Source: Novosphingobium sp. (GTDB taxonomy: Bacteria > Pseudomonadota > Alphaproteobacteria > Sphingomonadales > Sphingomonadaceae). Taken from it: DNA of 64,000 nucleotides. The stretch is from NCBI GenBank assembly GCA_017745295.1, contig JAGHZR010000008.1:1-64000 (forward strand). Direction: 5' to 3'. Below the pieces are notes generated by a model. The model was not told the origin of the DNA. It saw nothing but the letters and a program-made list of their open reading frames with translations, and searched no databases. The position numbers were made by a program, and so were the translations under genes. How positions within the stretch are numbered: position 1 is the stretch's first letter; each line of letters begins with the position of its first letter. Below are positions 55,418 through 64,000 of this stretch, one piece after another.

Positions 55418-56878
55418 ATGAAATTGACTGCCCTCTGCGCCGCTGCTGGTGTTTCTTTCGCGGGCGCAGACTCGAACGTGACCGGCTTTGCCATCGATCA
55501 TCGAAAGGTCGCGCCCGGCACGGTGTTCGGCGCGTTTCGCGGCACGAAGTTCAACGGCGAGGACTACATCGCCGCGGCCGTCGAAGCAGGCGCCGTCGCC
55601 GTGGTCGCCCATCCGGACGCCAAAGTCGAAGGTGCGGTGCACTTCGCCGACGCTGAGCCGCGCCGTCTCTTCGCGCGTCTCGCCGCGCCGTTCTTCCAGC
55701 CGGTGCCCGAGACGCTGGTGGCCGTCACCGGCACCAACGGCAAGACTTCCACGGTCGAGCTGACCCGCCAGATCTGGCGCATGGCGGGCCAGCGCGCCGC
55801 CTCGATCGGCACTCTGGGCGTCAGCACCAGCGACGAGACGGTCTCCACCGGCCTCACCACGCCGGATATCGTGACTTTCCTCGCCAATCTCACCGGCCTT
55901 GCCCGTGAGGGCGTTACCCATGTCGCCTACGAGGCGTCGAGCCACGGCCTCTCGCAGTTCCGCATCGAGGGGCCGCGCGTGGCGGCGGGTGCCTTCACCA
56001 ACCTTTCGCGCGATCATCTCGACTACCACGCGGACATGGACGACTATTTCGCGGCGAAGATGCGCCTGTTTGACGAAGTGGTCGTCGATGGCGGCACCGC
56101 CGTGATCTGGGCCGACGATGCCTGGTCCGACAAGGCCATTGCCCATGCCGAACAGCGCGGGCTCAAGACTTTCACCGTTGGTGCCAAGGGCACCGGCATC
56201 CGCCTCTCGGGTCGCAAGCCGGGCGGACTCGGCCAGAAGCTGGAGCTCGAGCATGAGGGCAAAGCCTACGTGCTCGAGCTTCCGCTGATCGGCGCCTATC
56301 AGGCCGCCAATTCGCTGGTCGCGGCGGGGCTGGTGCTGGCCAGCGGCGGTGACGCGCATCGGACTTTCGATGCGCTGAAGCGGCTTGTCACCGTGCGCGG
56401 GCGGCTTGAGCGTGCGGCGATTTCTTCGGTAGGCGCGCCGGTCTATGTCGACTATGCGCATACGCCCGATGCGCTGGAGGCGGCGATCGCGGCGCTCCGT
56501 CCGCATGTGGAAGGGCGCCTGATCGTGGTGTTCGGCGCGGGCGGCGACCGCGACCAGGGCAAGCGGCCGGAAATGGGCCGGGTGGCGAGCGAAGGCGCGG
56601 ACGTGGCGATCGTCACCGACGACAATCCGCGCGGCGAGGATCCGGCAGCGATTCGCGCCATGGTCCTCGCCGGGATGGGCGAAGGCGCGAAGGAAATCGG
56701 CGACCGGCGCGAGGCGATCGGTGCCGCCATCGCGGAAGCCGGACGTGGGGACATCGTCCTCATCGCCGGTAAGGGGCATGAACAGGGGCAGATCATCGGC
56801 AGCGGCGACGCAGTGCGCGTCCTGCCATTCGACGACGTCACCGTGGCCAGGGAAATGTCCGGTCCGCAGGGAAGGTAG
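55418..56878 (+). CDS. murE: UDP-MurNAc-L-Ala-D-Glu:meso-diaminopimelate ligase
   Basis: Cytoplasmic Mur ligase adding the third residue of the stem peptide (486 aa). ATP loop VTGTNGKTSTVELT and NLSRDHLDYHADMDDYF are present. The amino-acid-specificity motif reads DDNPRGEDP, that is DNPR, which marks meso-diaminopimelate rather than lysine as substrate. It lies 10 bp behind ftsI. Confidence 0.96.
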   Translation: MKLTALCAAAGVSFAGADSNVTGFAIDHRKVAPGTVFGAFRGTKFNGEDYIAAAVEAGAVAVVAHPDAKVEGAVHFADAEPRRLFARLAAPFFQPVPETLVAVTGTNGKTSTVELTRQIWRMAGQRAASIGTLGVSTSDETVSTGLTTPDIVTFLANLTGLAREGVTHVAYEASSHGLSQFRIEGPRVAAGAFTNLSRDHLDYHADMDDYFAAKMRLFDEVVVDGGTAVIWADDAWSDKAIAHAEQRGLKTFTVGAKGTGIRLSGRKPGGLGQKLELEHEGKAYVLELPLIGAYQAANSLVAAGLVLASGGDAHRTFDALKRLVTVRGRLERAAISSVGAPVYVDYAHTPDALEAAIAALRPHVEGRLIVVFGAGGDRDQGKRPEMGRVASEGADVAIVTDDNPRGEDPAAIRAMVLAGMGEGAKEIGDRREAIGAAIAEAGRGDIVLIAGKGHEQGQIIGSGDAVRVLPFDDVTVAREMSGPQGR

Positions 56879-56882
56879 TGCG

Positions 56883-58400
<1,518 letters not shown>

Positions 58401-58416
58401 GGGGCAACCCCGCAAG

Positions 58417-59487
58417 ATGCTGTATCTTATCGCAGATTGGTTCCACTACGAGGGACTGTCCAACCTCTTCCGCTATCAGTCGTTCCGTTCGGGCGCGGCG
58501 CTGATGACGGCGCTCGGCCTCGGCCTGCTGATCGGGCCGCGCTTCATCAACATGCTGCGCGTGCGCCAGGGCAAGGGCCAGCCGATCCGCGAGGACGGCC
58601 CGCAGAGCCACCTCGCCAAGCGCGGCACCCCGACGATGGGCGGGCTGATGATCCTGACCGCGCTGGTCAGTTCGATGATCCTGTTCATGGACGTGACCAA
58701 TCCCTTCGTCTGGGCCTGCGTGGCCGTGACCGTGGGCTTCGGCATCATCGGTTTCCTCGACGACTACGATAAGGTCGCCAAGCGCAGCACCGCCGGGCTT
58801 TCCAGCAAGCTGCGGCTCGCGCTGGAATTCGTGGTGGCGGGGATCGCTTCCTACATCATCGTCAGCCAGCTCAACACCAACCTCTACGTGCCGTTCCTCT
58901 CGGGTCGCTACATTCCGCTGGGTCCGTTCTACTACGTCTTCGCCGCCGTGGTGATCGTGGGCGCGGGCAATGCGGTGAACCTGACCGACGGCCTCGACGG
59001 CCTTGCGACGATGCCGGTCATCATCGCGGCGGGCACGTTCGCGATCATCTGCTACCTTGCAGGCCGCGTCGACTATGCCAGCTACCTCGGCATTCCGCAC
59101 GTTCCGCGCGCGGGTGAACTCGCGGTGTTCTGCGCCGGGATCATCGGCGCCTGCCTCGCTTTCCTGTGGTTCAACGCGCCGCCCGCCGCCGTGTTCATGG
59201 GCGACACCGGCAGTCTCGCGCTCGGCGGCGCGCTCGGCGCCATTGCCGTGGCCGCTCACCACGAGATCGTGCTGGCCATCGTCGGCGGTCTCTTCGTGCT
59301 GGAAGCCGCCTCGGTCATCATCCAGGTGTTCTGGTTCAAGCGCACCGGCCGCCGCGTGTTTCGCATGGCCCCGATCCATCACCACTTCGAGCAGAAGGGC
59401 TGGAAGGAATCGACCGTCGTGATCCGCTTCTGGATCATCTCGATCGTTCTCGCCGTCCTCGGCCTCTCCACCCTCAAGCTGCGATAA
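58417..59487 (+). CDS. mraY: phospho-MurNAc-pentapeptide transferase
   Basis: Polytopic enzyme making lipid I from UDP-MurNAc-pentapeptide and undecaprenyl phosphate (356 aa, ten helices). Signatures are [20 protein letters not shown], the Asp pair in [25 protein letters not shown] and [11 protein letters not shown], and MAPIHHHFE near the end. Confidence 0.97.
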   Translation: MLYLIADWFHYEGLSNLFRYQSFRSGAALMTALGLGLLIGPRFINMLRVRQGKGQPIREDGPQSHLAKRGTPTMGGLMILTALVSSMILFMDVTNPFVWACVAVTVGFGIIGFLDDYDKVAKRSTAGLSSKLRLALEFVVAGIASYIIVSQLNTNLYVPFLSGRYIPLGPFYYVFAAVVIVGAGNAVNLTDGLDGLATMPVIIAAGTFAIICYLAGRVDYASYLGIPHVPRAGELAVFCAGIIGACLAFLWFNAPPAAVFMGDTGSLALGGALGAIAVAAHHEIVLAIVGGLFVLEAASVIIQVFWFKRTGRRVFRMAPIHHHFEQKGWKESTVVIRFWIISIVLAVLGLSTLKLR

Positions 59488-59500
59488 GGGGCGCTCGGCC

Positions 59501-60862
59501 GTGATCGTCTCCTCCGCCTTTGCCGCAAAGCGCTACGCGGTTCTCGGACTTGCGCGCTCCGGCCTCACTGCGGTCGAGACGCTGCTCGCCAGCGGCGCCC
59601 ATGTCATGGCCTGGGACGCGCGCGAGGAGCCGCGCCAAGCCTTCTGCGCCCGCAGCCATGAGGAAAGCATCGAGCTGGCCGATCCGGTCACGGCGGATAT
59701 CTCCGGCTATGACGGCGTGATCGTCTCGCCCGGCGTTCCGCTCAACACCCACCCGATCGCCGAAGCCGCGCGCCGTCAGGGCGTGCCGGTGATCGGCGAT
59801 ATCGAACTCTTCGCGCTCGCCCGTGAGAGCCTGCCCGCGCACCGCGTGGTCGGGATCACCGGCACCAACGGCAAGTCGACGACGACTTCGCTGGTCCACC
59901 ACCTGCTGGAAAGCGCCGGCGTGCCCACCCGCGTCGGCGGCAATATCGGCGTGCCGGTGCTGGGCGAGGAGCCGCTGCCGGAAGGCGGCGTCTATGTGCT
60001 CGAATTGTCGAGCTACCAGATCGACCTCACCCGCAGCCTCGACTGCGACGTGGCGGCGCTGCTCAACATCACCCCCGACCACCTCGACCGCTACGACGGG
60101 TTCGAGGCCTATGCCGCCTCCAAGGCGCGCCTCTTCGCGATGCAGGCCGCCGACCGTCCCGCCGTGTTCGGAACCGGCGACCGCGAAACCGCCGACATCG
60201 CCGAAGCGGAAGAAGCGCGCCGCGTCCCCGGTGCGGTGCGCCGGGTGGACGGCAGCGATCTCGCCGCGCTCCAACCGGACTGGCCCTCGCTGCAAGGCCC
60301 GCACAATCTCCAGAACGCCGCCGTGGCCGTCGCCATCGTCGAGGCGCTGGGGATTTCCGCCGAGCAGTGGCAACCGGCGCTGCGCACGTTCAGCGGCTTG
60401 CCCCACCGCATGGAGCGCGTGGCCGAGGCGGGCGGCGTGCTCTACATCAACGACAGCAAGGCGACCAACCCGGCCTCCACCGCGCCCGCGCTGGCGGCCT
60501 ATCCGCCCGCGCCTGCACCGCGCATCCACTGGATTCTCGGCGGGTTGCCCAAGGGCGACAATCTCGACGAATGCGTGCCGTACTTCGGCAATGTCGCCGC
60601 CGCCTATACGATCGGCGATGCCGGTGCGCGCTTCGCCGAGATTCTTGCGCCTTACACCGAAGTGCACCGCAGCGAGATGATGGCCGAGGCCATCCGCGAG
60701 GCGATGACCCGCGCCGTCCCCGGCGACGTCATCATGCTTTCGCCCGCCTGTGCCAGCTTCGACCAGTTCCGCGACTACGAGGCGCGCGGACTGGCCTTCC
60801 GCCAGATCGTGGAAGCGCTGCTGGAATCGCAGGGCACGGATGCCGAAGGGATGAAGCACTGA
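59501..60862 (+). CDS. murD: UDP-MurNAc-L-alanine:D-glutamate ligase
   Basis: Mur ligase adding D-glutamate (453 aa, GTG start). It shows VLGLARSGLTAVETLL for the UMAG-binding domain, ATP loop GITGTNGKSTTTSLVHHLL, LNITPDHLDRYDGFEAY and YINDSKATNP. It starts 13 bp after mraY and overlaps ftsW by one base. Confidence 0.96.
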   Translation: MIVSSAFAAKRYAVLGLARSGLTAVETLLASGAHVMAWDAREEPRQAFCARSHEESIELADPVTADISGYDGVIVSPGVPLNTHPIAEAARRQGVPVIGDIELFALARESLPAHRVVGITGTNGKSTTTSLVHHLLESAGVPTRVGGNIGVPVLGEEPLPEGGVYVLELSSYQIDLTRSLDCDVAALLNITPDHLDRYDGFEAYAASKARLFAMQAADRPAVFGTGDRETADIAEAEEARRVPGAVRRVDGSDLAALQPDWPSLQGPHNLQNAAVAVAIVEALGISAEQWQPALRTFSGLPHRMERVAEAGGVLYINDSKATNPASTAPALAAYPPAPAPRIHWILGGLPKGDNLDECVPYFGNVAAAYTIGDAGARFAEILAPYTEVHRSEMMAEAIREAMTRAVPGDVIMLSPACASFDQFRDYEARGLAFRQIVEALLESQGTDAEGMKH

Positions 60863-62091
60863 TGGCCACGATTGCGCCCGGCAACGCGCCCGGTAACGCA
60901 CCCGGCACCGGAACCTCTCCCGCCAATGTCCGCTACAACCGCAACCGTCGCGGCCAGCTGGCGATCTGGTGGCAGGAGATCGACCGCACCGTGCTGGCCA
61001 TCGTCCTGATCCTCATGGGGATCGGCGCCGTGGCCGTTGCCGCGGGTTCTCCGGCGAGCGCCCGGCGCCTGTCGACCGCGCACGAGAAGCTCTCGCAGCT
61101 GCACTTCTTCTGGCTGCACCTCCGCTGGCAGTTCGTCGGCCTCTGCGCGATGTTCTGGGCCTCCAGCCTATCGAAGGACAGCGCGCGCCGGGTCGGCATC
61201 CTGATCGCGGCGGTCATGCTGGTGGGGCTGGTGCTGGTGCCGGTGGTCGGCTCCGAAGTGAACGGAGCGCGGCGCTGGCTCAAGCTCGGCTTCTCGATCC
61301 AGCCTTCGCAGTTCCTTGGCTCCGGCTTCCCGATCCTGCTGGCCTGGATCCTGTCCTGGCGCGCGCGCGATCCGAATATTCCGGTGGTGGCGATCTGCTT
61401 CTGCCTCATGGGCCTGCTCGGCGCGCTGCTGATGGCGCAGCCGGACTTCGGCTCGACGATGCTGTTCTCCGGCACCTTCTTCGTGATGATCCTGTTGGCG
61501 GGGATTCCGCTCAAGCGCATCGGCATGTTCGCCGGGCTGGGCGTCGCGGGGATTGTCCTGATGTATTTCACCTATGACAACGGCCGGAACCGCATCGATT
61601 CGTTCCTGTCGGGCGGCAATGCCTTCGACCAGGTGGACCTGGCCCAGCGCACCCTGCTCAACGGCGGATGGTTCGGGCAGGGCTTCTGGATGGGCGCGCG
61701 CAAGATGGCGCTGCCCGAGGCGCATACCGACTACATCTTCTCGGTCATCGGCGAGGAATTCGGGCTGATCGCCTGCGTTATCATCGTCATGATCTACCTG
61801 GCGCTGCTGACGCGGGTGATGCTGCGCCTGACCGAGGAGGAAGACCTCTTCACCGTGCTCGCCGCTTCCGGCATCGCCTCGCAGTTCGGCGGGCAGGCCT
61901 TCATCAACATCCTCGTCAACCTCCAGCTCTTCCCCTCGAAGGGCATGACCCTGCCGCTGATCAGCTACGGCGGCTCCTCCACGGTCGCCATGTGCATGAC
62001 CGTGGGCCTGCTGCTGGCGATCACGCGGCGCAACCCGTTCATCAAGCGCGAGAAGTTCTCGCTCCGCGCCGTTGGAGACTTTTCTTCATGA
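60862..62091 (+). CDS. ftsW: septal peptidoglycan polymerase FtsW
   Basis: SEDS-family glycosyltransferase for septal peptidoglycan (409 aa, about ten helices). Family segments are VVGSEVNGARRWLKLG, QPSQFLGSGFPIL, LMAQPDFGSTMLF and NLQLFPSKGMTLPLISYGGSS. The cytoplasmic N-terminus is an unusual APGNAPGNAPGTG repeat. It starts on the murD stop and overlaps murG by 4 bp. Confidence 0.95.
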   Translation: MATIAPGNAPGNAPGTGTSPANVRYNRNRRGQLAIWWQEIDRTVLAIVLILMGIGAVAVAAGSPASARRLSTAHEKLSQLHFFWLHLRWQFVGLCAMFWASSLSKDSARRVGILIAAVMLVGLVLVPVVGSEVNGARRWLKLGFSIQPSQFLGSGFPILLAWILSWRARDPNIPVVAICFCLMGLLGALLMAQPDFGSTMLFSGTFFVMILLAGIPLKRIGMFAGLGVAGIVLMYFTYDNGRNRIDSFLSGGNAFDQVDLAQRTLLNGGWFGQGFWMGARKMALPEAHTDYIFSVIGEEFGLIACVIIVMIYLALLTRVMLRLTEEEDLFTVLAASGIASQFGGQAFINILVNLQLFPSKGMTLPLISYGGSSTVAMCMTVGLLLAITRRNPFIKREKFSLRAVGDFSS

Positions 62092-63299
62092 GTTCGGCCG
62101 AAAAAGGCTCGGTAAGCCGCCATTACGTCCTCGCCGCGGGCGGGACCGGCGGACACCTCATTCCCGCTTTCGCGCTCGCCGCCGAACTGGACCGGCGCGG
62201 CCACCACGTCGCGCTCATCACCGACGAGCGCGGCGCGGCGATTCCCGGCAAGCCCGACTATCTGCCCGCCCATGTCCTGCCGCAGGGCCGCATCGCGGGG
62301 AAGAACCCGCTGAACTGGCTCAAGGGCCTCAAGGGCATCCTGTCGGGCCGCGCCATGGCGCTGCGCCTGTTCGAGAGCTTCCAGCCGACCGCCGTGGTCG
62401 GCTTCGGCGGCTATCCCGCGCTGCCGACGATGCTGGCGGCGAATTCCGCGAAGATCCCGACGATCCTGCATGAGCAGAACTCGGTGCTCGGCCGCGTGAA
62501 CCGCTATTTCGCGGGCAAGGTGAACGCCATCGCCACGGCCTTTGCGCAAGTGGACCGGCTCGATGCGAAGTATGCCGACAAGGTCACGCTCGTCGGCAAT
62601 CCGGTGCGTGACGAAGTCCTGGCCCTGCGCGAGGCGCCGTTCCCCGAATTCGGCGAGGACAGCCTGCTGCGCATCCTCGTGACCGGCGGCAGCCAGGGCG
62701 CGCGGGTGCTTTCGGAAGTCGTGCCGGACGGTCTCGCCATGCTGCCCCCGGCGCTGCGTTCGCGGCTTCAGGTGATCCAGCAGTGCCGGGCGGAGGATAT
62801 CGAAGCCGTCCGCGCGCGCTATGCCGGTCACGGCATCCCCGCCGAACTCGCGACTTATTTCGAGGACATGGCGGAGCGGCTTGCCGGTGCGCACTTGTTC
62901 ATCGGCCGCTCGGGCGCTTCGACGATCGCGGAACTCACCGCCGTCGGTCGTCCCGCGATCCTGATTCCGCTGCCGATCGCCACCGACGACCACCAGGCCG
63001 CCAACACCCGCGAGATCGTCGCGGCAGGCGGCGCCCGTGCGATCCGTCAGGAAAACTTCACCGCGAGCACACTCGCGAAACAGATACAGGCCATGGCCCA
63101 GCATCCCGAAACCCTTGCCAATGCCGCCCACGCCTCGTGGAACTGCGGTTATCCCAATGCCGCCAGCGATCTGGCCGACCTCGTCGAGAGCTTCGGCGCC
63201 GCGCCGATCATGGACGTGATCCGCATGGAGAAGGCCATGCCCGCCAAGAGCGGTGAGGCCCTCGCGAAAAGCAAGCTCGCGAAGGAGTCCGTGCAGTGA
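62088..63299 (+). CDS. murG: UDP-GlcNAc:lipid I N-acetylglucosaminyltransferase
   Basis: GT-B fold transferase producing lipid II on the cytoplasmic membrane face (403 aa). It has [62 protein letters not shown] and the donor-site [21 protein letters not shown] charged Lys/Ala tail of about 20 residues follows the usual C-terminus. The ATG overlaps the ftsW stop; the stop overlaps the murC GTG. Confidence 0.96.
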   Translation: MSSAEKGSVSRHYVLAAGGTGGHLIPAFALAAELDRRGHHVALITDERGAAIPGKPDYLPAHVLPQGRIAGKNPLNWLKGLKGILSGRAMALRLFESFQPTAVVGFGGYPALPTMLAANSAKIPTILHEQNSVLGRVNRYFAGKVNAIATAFAQVDRLDAKYADKVTLVGNPVRDEVLALREAPFPEFGEDSLLRILVTGGSQGARVLSEVVPDGLAMLPPALRSRLQVIQQCRAEDIEAVRARYAGHGIPAELATYFEDMAERLAGAHLFIGRSGASTIAELTAVGRPAILIPLPIATDDHQAANTREIVAAGGARAIRQENFTASTLAKQIQAMAQHPETLANAAHASWNCGYPNAASDLADLVESFGAAPIMDVIRMEKAMPAKSGEALAKSKLAKESVQ

Positions 63300-64000
63300 G
63301 GGGCGTCGGCACCGACATCGGCACGATCCACTTCGTCGGCATCGGCGGCATCGGCATGTCCGGCATTGCCGAAGTGATGCACAACCTCGGCTATTCGGTG
63401 CAAGGCTCCGACATTGCCGAGGGCTATGTGGTCGAAGGCCTGCGCGGGCGCGGGATCAAGGTCATGATCGGCCAGTCGGCCGAGAACGTCGAGGGCGTGG
63501 CCGTCGTCGTCACTTCCACCGCCGTGAAGCGCGACAATCCCGAAGTCGTCTATGCGCTCGAAAACCGCATTCCCGTGGTCCGCCGCGCCGAGATGCTGGC
63601 CGAGCTGATGCGGCTCAAGAACACCGTGGCCGTGGCCGGTACGCACGGCAAGACCACCACGACCTCGATGGTCGCGGCGCTGCTCGATGCGGGCGGGATC
63701 GATCCCACCGTCATCAATGGCGGCATCATCAATTCCTACGGTTCGAACGCGCGGCTCGGCGCTTCGGACTGGATGGTGGTGGAAGCCGACGAGAGCGACG
63801 GCTCGTTCCTGCGTCTCGACGGCACGATCGCCGTCGTCACCAACATCGATCCCGAGCACCTCGATCACTACGGCTCGTTCGACAGGGTGAAGGACTCCTT
63901 CGTCGAATTCATCGAGAACGTACCGTTCTACGGCGCGGCGATGCTCTGCATCGATCACCCGGAAGTGCAGGCGATCATCCCCAAGGTGCGCGACCGCCGC
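63296..64000 (+). CDS. murC: UDP-MurNAc:L-alanine ligase (partial, runs off window)
   Basis: First 235 codons of murC, absent from the ORF track because the frame is open at the window end. The GTG start overlaps the murG stop (GTGA). The sequence shows the nucleotide-binding [19 protein letters not shown] and the ATP loop [17 protein letters not shown], then [12 protein letters not shown] and [14 protein letters not shown], all typical of MurC. It is the last dcw gene visible; murB, ddl, ftsQ, ftsA and ftsZ would be expected to follow. Confidence 0.96.
   Translation, partial: MRGVGTDIGTIHFVGIGGIGMSGIAEVMHNLGYSVQGSDIAEGYVVEGLRGRGIKVMIGQSAENVEGVAVVVTSTAVKRDNPEVVYALENRIPVVRRAEMLAELMRLKNTVAVAGTHGKTTTTSMVAALLDAGGIDPTVINGGIINSYGSNARLGASDWMVVEADESDGSFLRLDGTIAVVTNIDPEHLDHYGSFDRVKDSFVEFIENVPFYGAAMLCIDHPEVQAIIPKVRDRR

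Overview
The window is a GC-rich, densely coded chromosomal segment from an alphaproteobacterium, most probably a sphingomonad of the Novosphingobium/Sphingobium type. The reasons are the LigI/LigK-type protocatechuate 4,5-cleavage enzymes, the bifunctional rhamnulose-phosphate aldolase/lactaldehyde dehydrogenase, a large TonB-dependent receptor, and the compact genes with ATGA/GTGA stop-start overlaps. This assignment comes from protein features read by eye; no database search was run.

Layout. (1) 0.2-7.1 kb: cyoABCD bo3-type quinol oxidase, a SURF1 assembly factor and a RegB/RegA-type redox two-component pair. (2) 7.2-15.4 kb: an L-rhamnose catabolic locus (DeoR regulator, MFS permease, LldD lactate dehydrogenase and FGGY kinase leftward; aldolase/dehydrogenase fusion and isomerase rightward). 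(3) 15.7-17.9 kb: AraC regulator and pobA. (4) 18.2-24.1 kb: outer-membrane-factor lipoprotein, HlyD-type adaptor and OpgG/D plus OpgH glucan synthesis proteins. (5) 24.2-27.2 kb: LysR regulator and glutathione-dependent formaldehyde oxidation (frmA, fghA). (6) 27.4-30.2 kb: ligI, ligK, truncated haemoglobin, L,D-transpeptidase. (7) 30.5-35.9 kb: TetR regulator, TonB receptor, alpha/beta hydrolase, MFS transporter. (8) 36.0-40.9 kb: purine base uptake and salvage (NCS2 permease, guanine deaminase, adenine deaminase, DUF4269-like protein, purine phosphoribosyltransferase). (9) 41.0-44.4 kb: two LysR regulators and isovaleryl-CoA dehydrogenase. (10) 44.6-50.4 kb: a Fur-box-associated protein, carboxymuconolactone-decarboxylase family protein, ccmAB, pterin dehydratase, AlkA-type glycosylase, ferredoxin, cysK. 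(11) 50.4-64 kb: a GldG-like lipoprotein followed by the dcw cluster mraZ-rsmH-ftsL-ftsI-murE-murF-mraY-murD-ftsW-murG-murC, cut by the window end inside murC.

Two non-coding signals stand out. First, a roughly 190-bp element occurs five times directly behind rightward genes (about 15482, 17871, 27176, 40169, 44447). It begins and ends with hairpins that show compensatory base changes between copies, and has T-rich tracts facing outward, so it looks like a dispersed bidirectional terminator or 3'-UTR RNA element. Second, upstream of mraZ there are two phased arrays of GGGA units at about 9.6-bp spacing: five units next to the mraZ promoter and ten more embedded in the coding sequence of the upstream lipoprotein gene, where they encode a Gly/Ser-rich insert. 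This resembles, and greatly extends, the repeated MraZ operator known from other bacteria. Three further families of REP-like palindromic pairs sit between genes.

The metabolic picture is an aerobic heterotroph that uses rhamnose, hydroxylated aromatics, purine bases and branched-chain acyl-CoAs.
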